The position numbers were made by a program, and so were the translations under genes. Below, one piece after another: positions 6,943-7,086 of a stretch of DNA of 7,086 bases. This DNA comes from an uncultured Muribaculum sp. Lineage in GTDB: Bacteria > Bacteroidota > Bacteroidia > Bacteroidales > Muribaculaceae. How positions within the stretch are numbered: the stretch's first letter is position 1; each line of letters begins with the position of its first letter. The stretch spans positions 1-7,086 of the forward strand of contig CANPDS010000134.1 in assembly GCA_947573015.1 (NCBI GenBank), written 5' to 3'. The notes under the pieces are model-generated. The model was not told the origin of the DNA. It was given only the letters and a program-made list of their open reading frames with translations, and did no database searches.

Positions 6943-7086
6943 ATGGGTGGCTTTTTCGGCGTTGCAAAACGCACAGAATGCATCAACGAACTCTTTTATG
7001 GAGTTGACTACAACTCTCACATGGGCACTAAACGCGCCGGTATTGCTACTTGCAATAACGGCGTGTTTACGCGCTCAATCCACAAT
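6943..7086 (+). CDS. PurF-like class II glutamine amidotransferase-family protein, lacking the catalytic cysteine (N-terminal 48 codons, cut by window edge)
   Basis: The visible product begins MGGFFGVAKRTE and continues LFYGVDYNSHMGTKRAGIAT. It aligns without gaps to the start of amidophosphoribosyltransferase (PurF): G3-F-F-G6 corresponds to G-I-V-G, and His26-Met27-Gly28 to the His-Arg-Gly of LQHRGQ. Two important positions differ. The residue after the initiator Met is Gly where PurF has its N-terminal nucleophilic Cys, and the conserved Arg of HRG is Met. No upstream start could add a cysteine, because the same frame is closed by the purL stop with only eight non-start codons between. I recall similar proteins beside purL in Bacteroides, usually annotated as amidophosphoribosyltransferase. 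Glutamine hydrolysis by this chain is unlikely; ammonia-dependent or regulatory function is inference. The phosphoribosyltransferase part would lie beyond the right edge. The position 24 nt after purL suggests cotranscription. I give no gene symbol because purF activity is doubtful. Confidence 0.85.
   Translation, partial: MGGFFGVAKRTECINELFYGVDYNSHMGTKRAGIATCNNGVFTRSIHN

Noticed and set aside
1..7086. CRISPR arrays, insertion sequences, tRNA or rRNA genes, defence or mobile islands
   Set aside because: No spaced repeats, transposase, terminal inverted repeats or RNA-gene signatures were seen. All genes are core housekeeping types with similar composition.

Overview
The window looks like ordinary core chromosome from a member of the Bacteroidota, most likely order Bacteroidales. 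The Muribaculaceae or a close relative is a guess from protein flavour, not a proof. Three things point there. ClpP, trigger factor and the long single-chain PurL carry the N-termini and inserts I know from Bacteroides-type proteins. Start codons mostly lack Shine-Dalgarno sequences. Three promoters fit the Bacteroidota -7 consensus TAnnTTTG.

Layout. The left 2.8 kb is read on the minus strand. In transcription order it holds tig (trigger factor, 2801 to 1440), a hairpin terminator, a promoter, clpP (1234 to 545) and the N-terminal 178 codons of clpX (535 to beyond the left edge). The clpP and clpX genes are 9 nt apart and form one transcript. The terminator and the clpP promoter separate tig from them. 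A 421-bp gap between the tig and purL start codons (2802-3222) holds two divergent promoters and a 5'-leader hairpin in front of purL. The right 3.9 kb is read on the plus strand. It holds purL (3223-6918), then after 24 nt the first 48 codons of a PurF-like protein that runs off the right edge.

How the genes work together. The left half is protein quality control: trigger factor receives nascent chains at the ribosome exit, and ClpX unfolds substrates and feeds them to the ClpP barrel. The right half is de novo purine synthesis. PurL makes FGAM from FGAR, ATP and glutamine. The next gene resembles the enzyme of the first committed step, but its glutaminase active site appears broken.

I found no mobile element, CRISPR array, RNA gene or clearly new system. 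The most interesting points are the PurF-like protein without its nucleophilic cysteine, the stem-loop predicted at the very 5' end of the purL mRNA, and start-site corrections for tig and purL.
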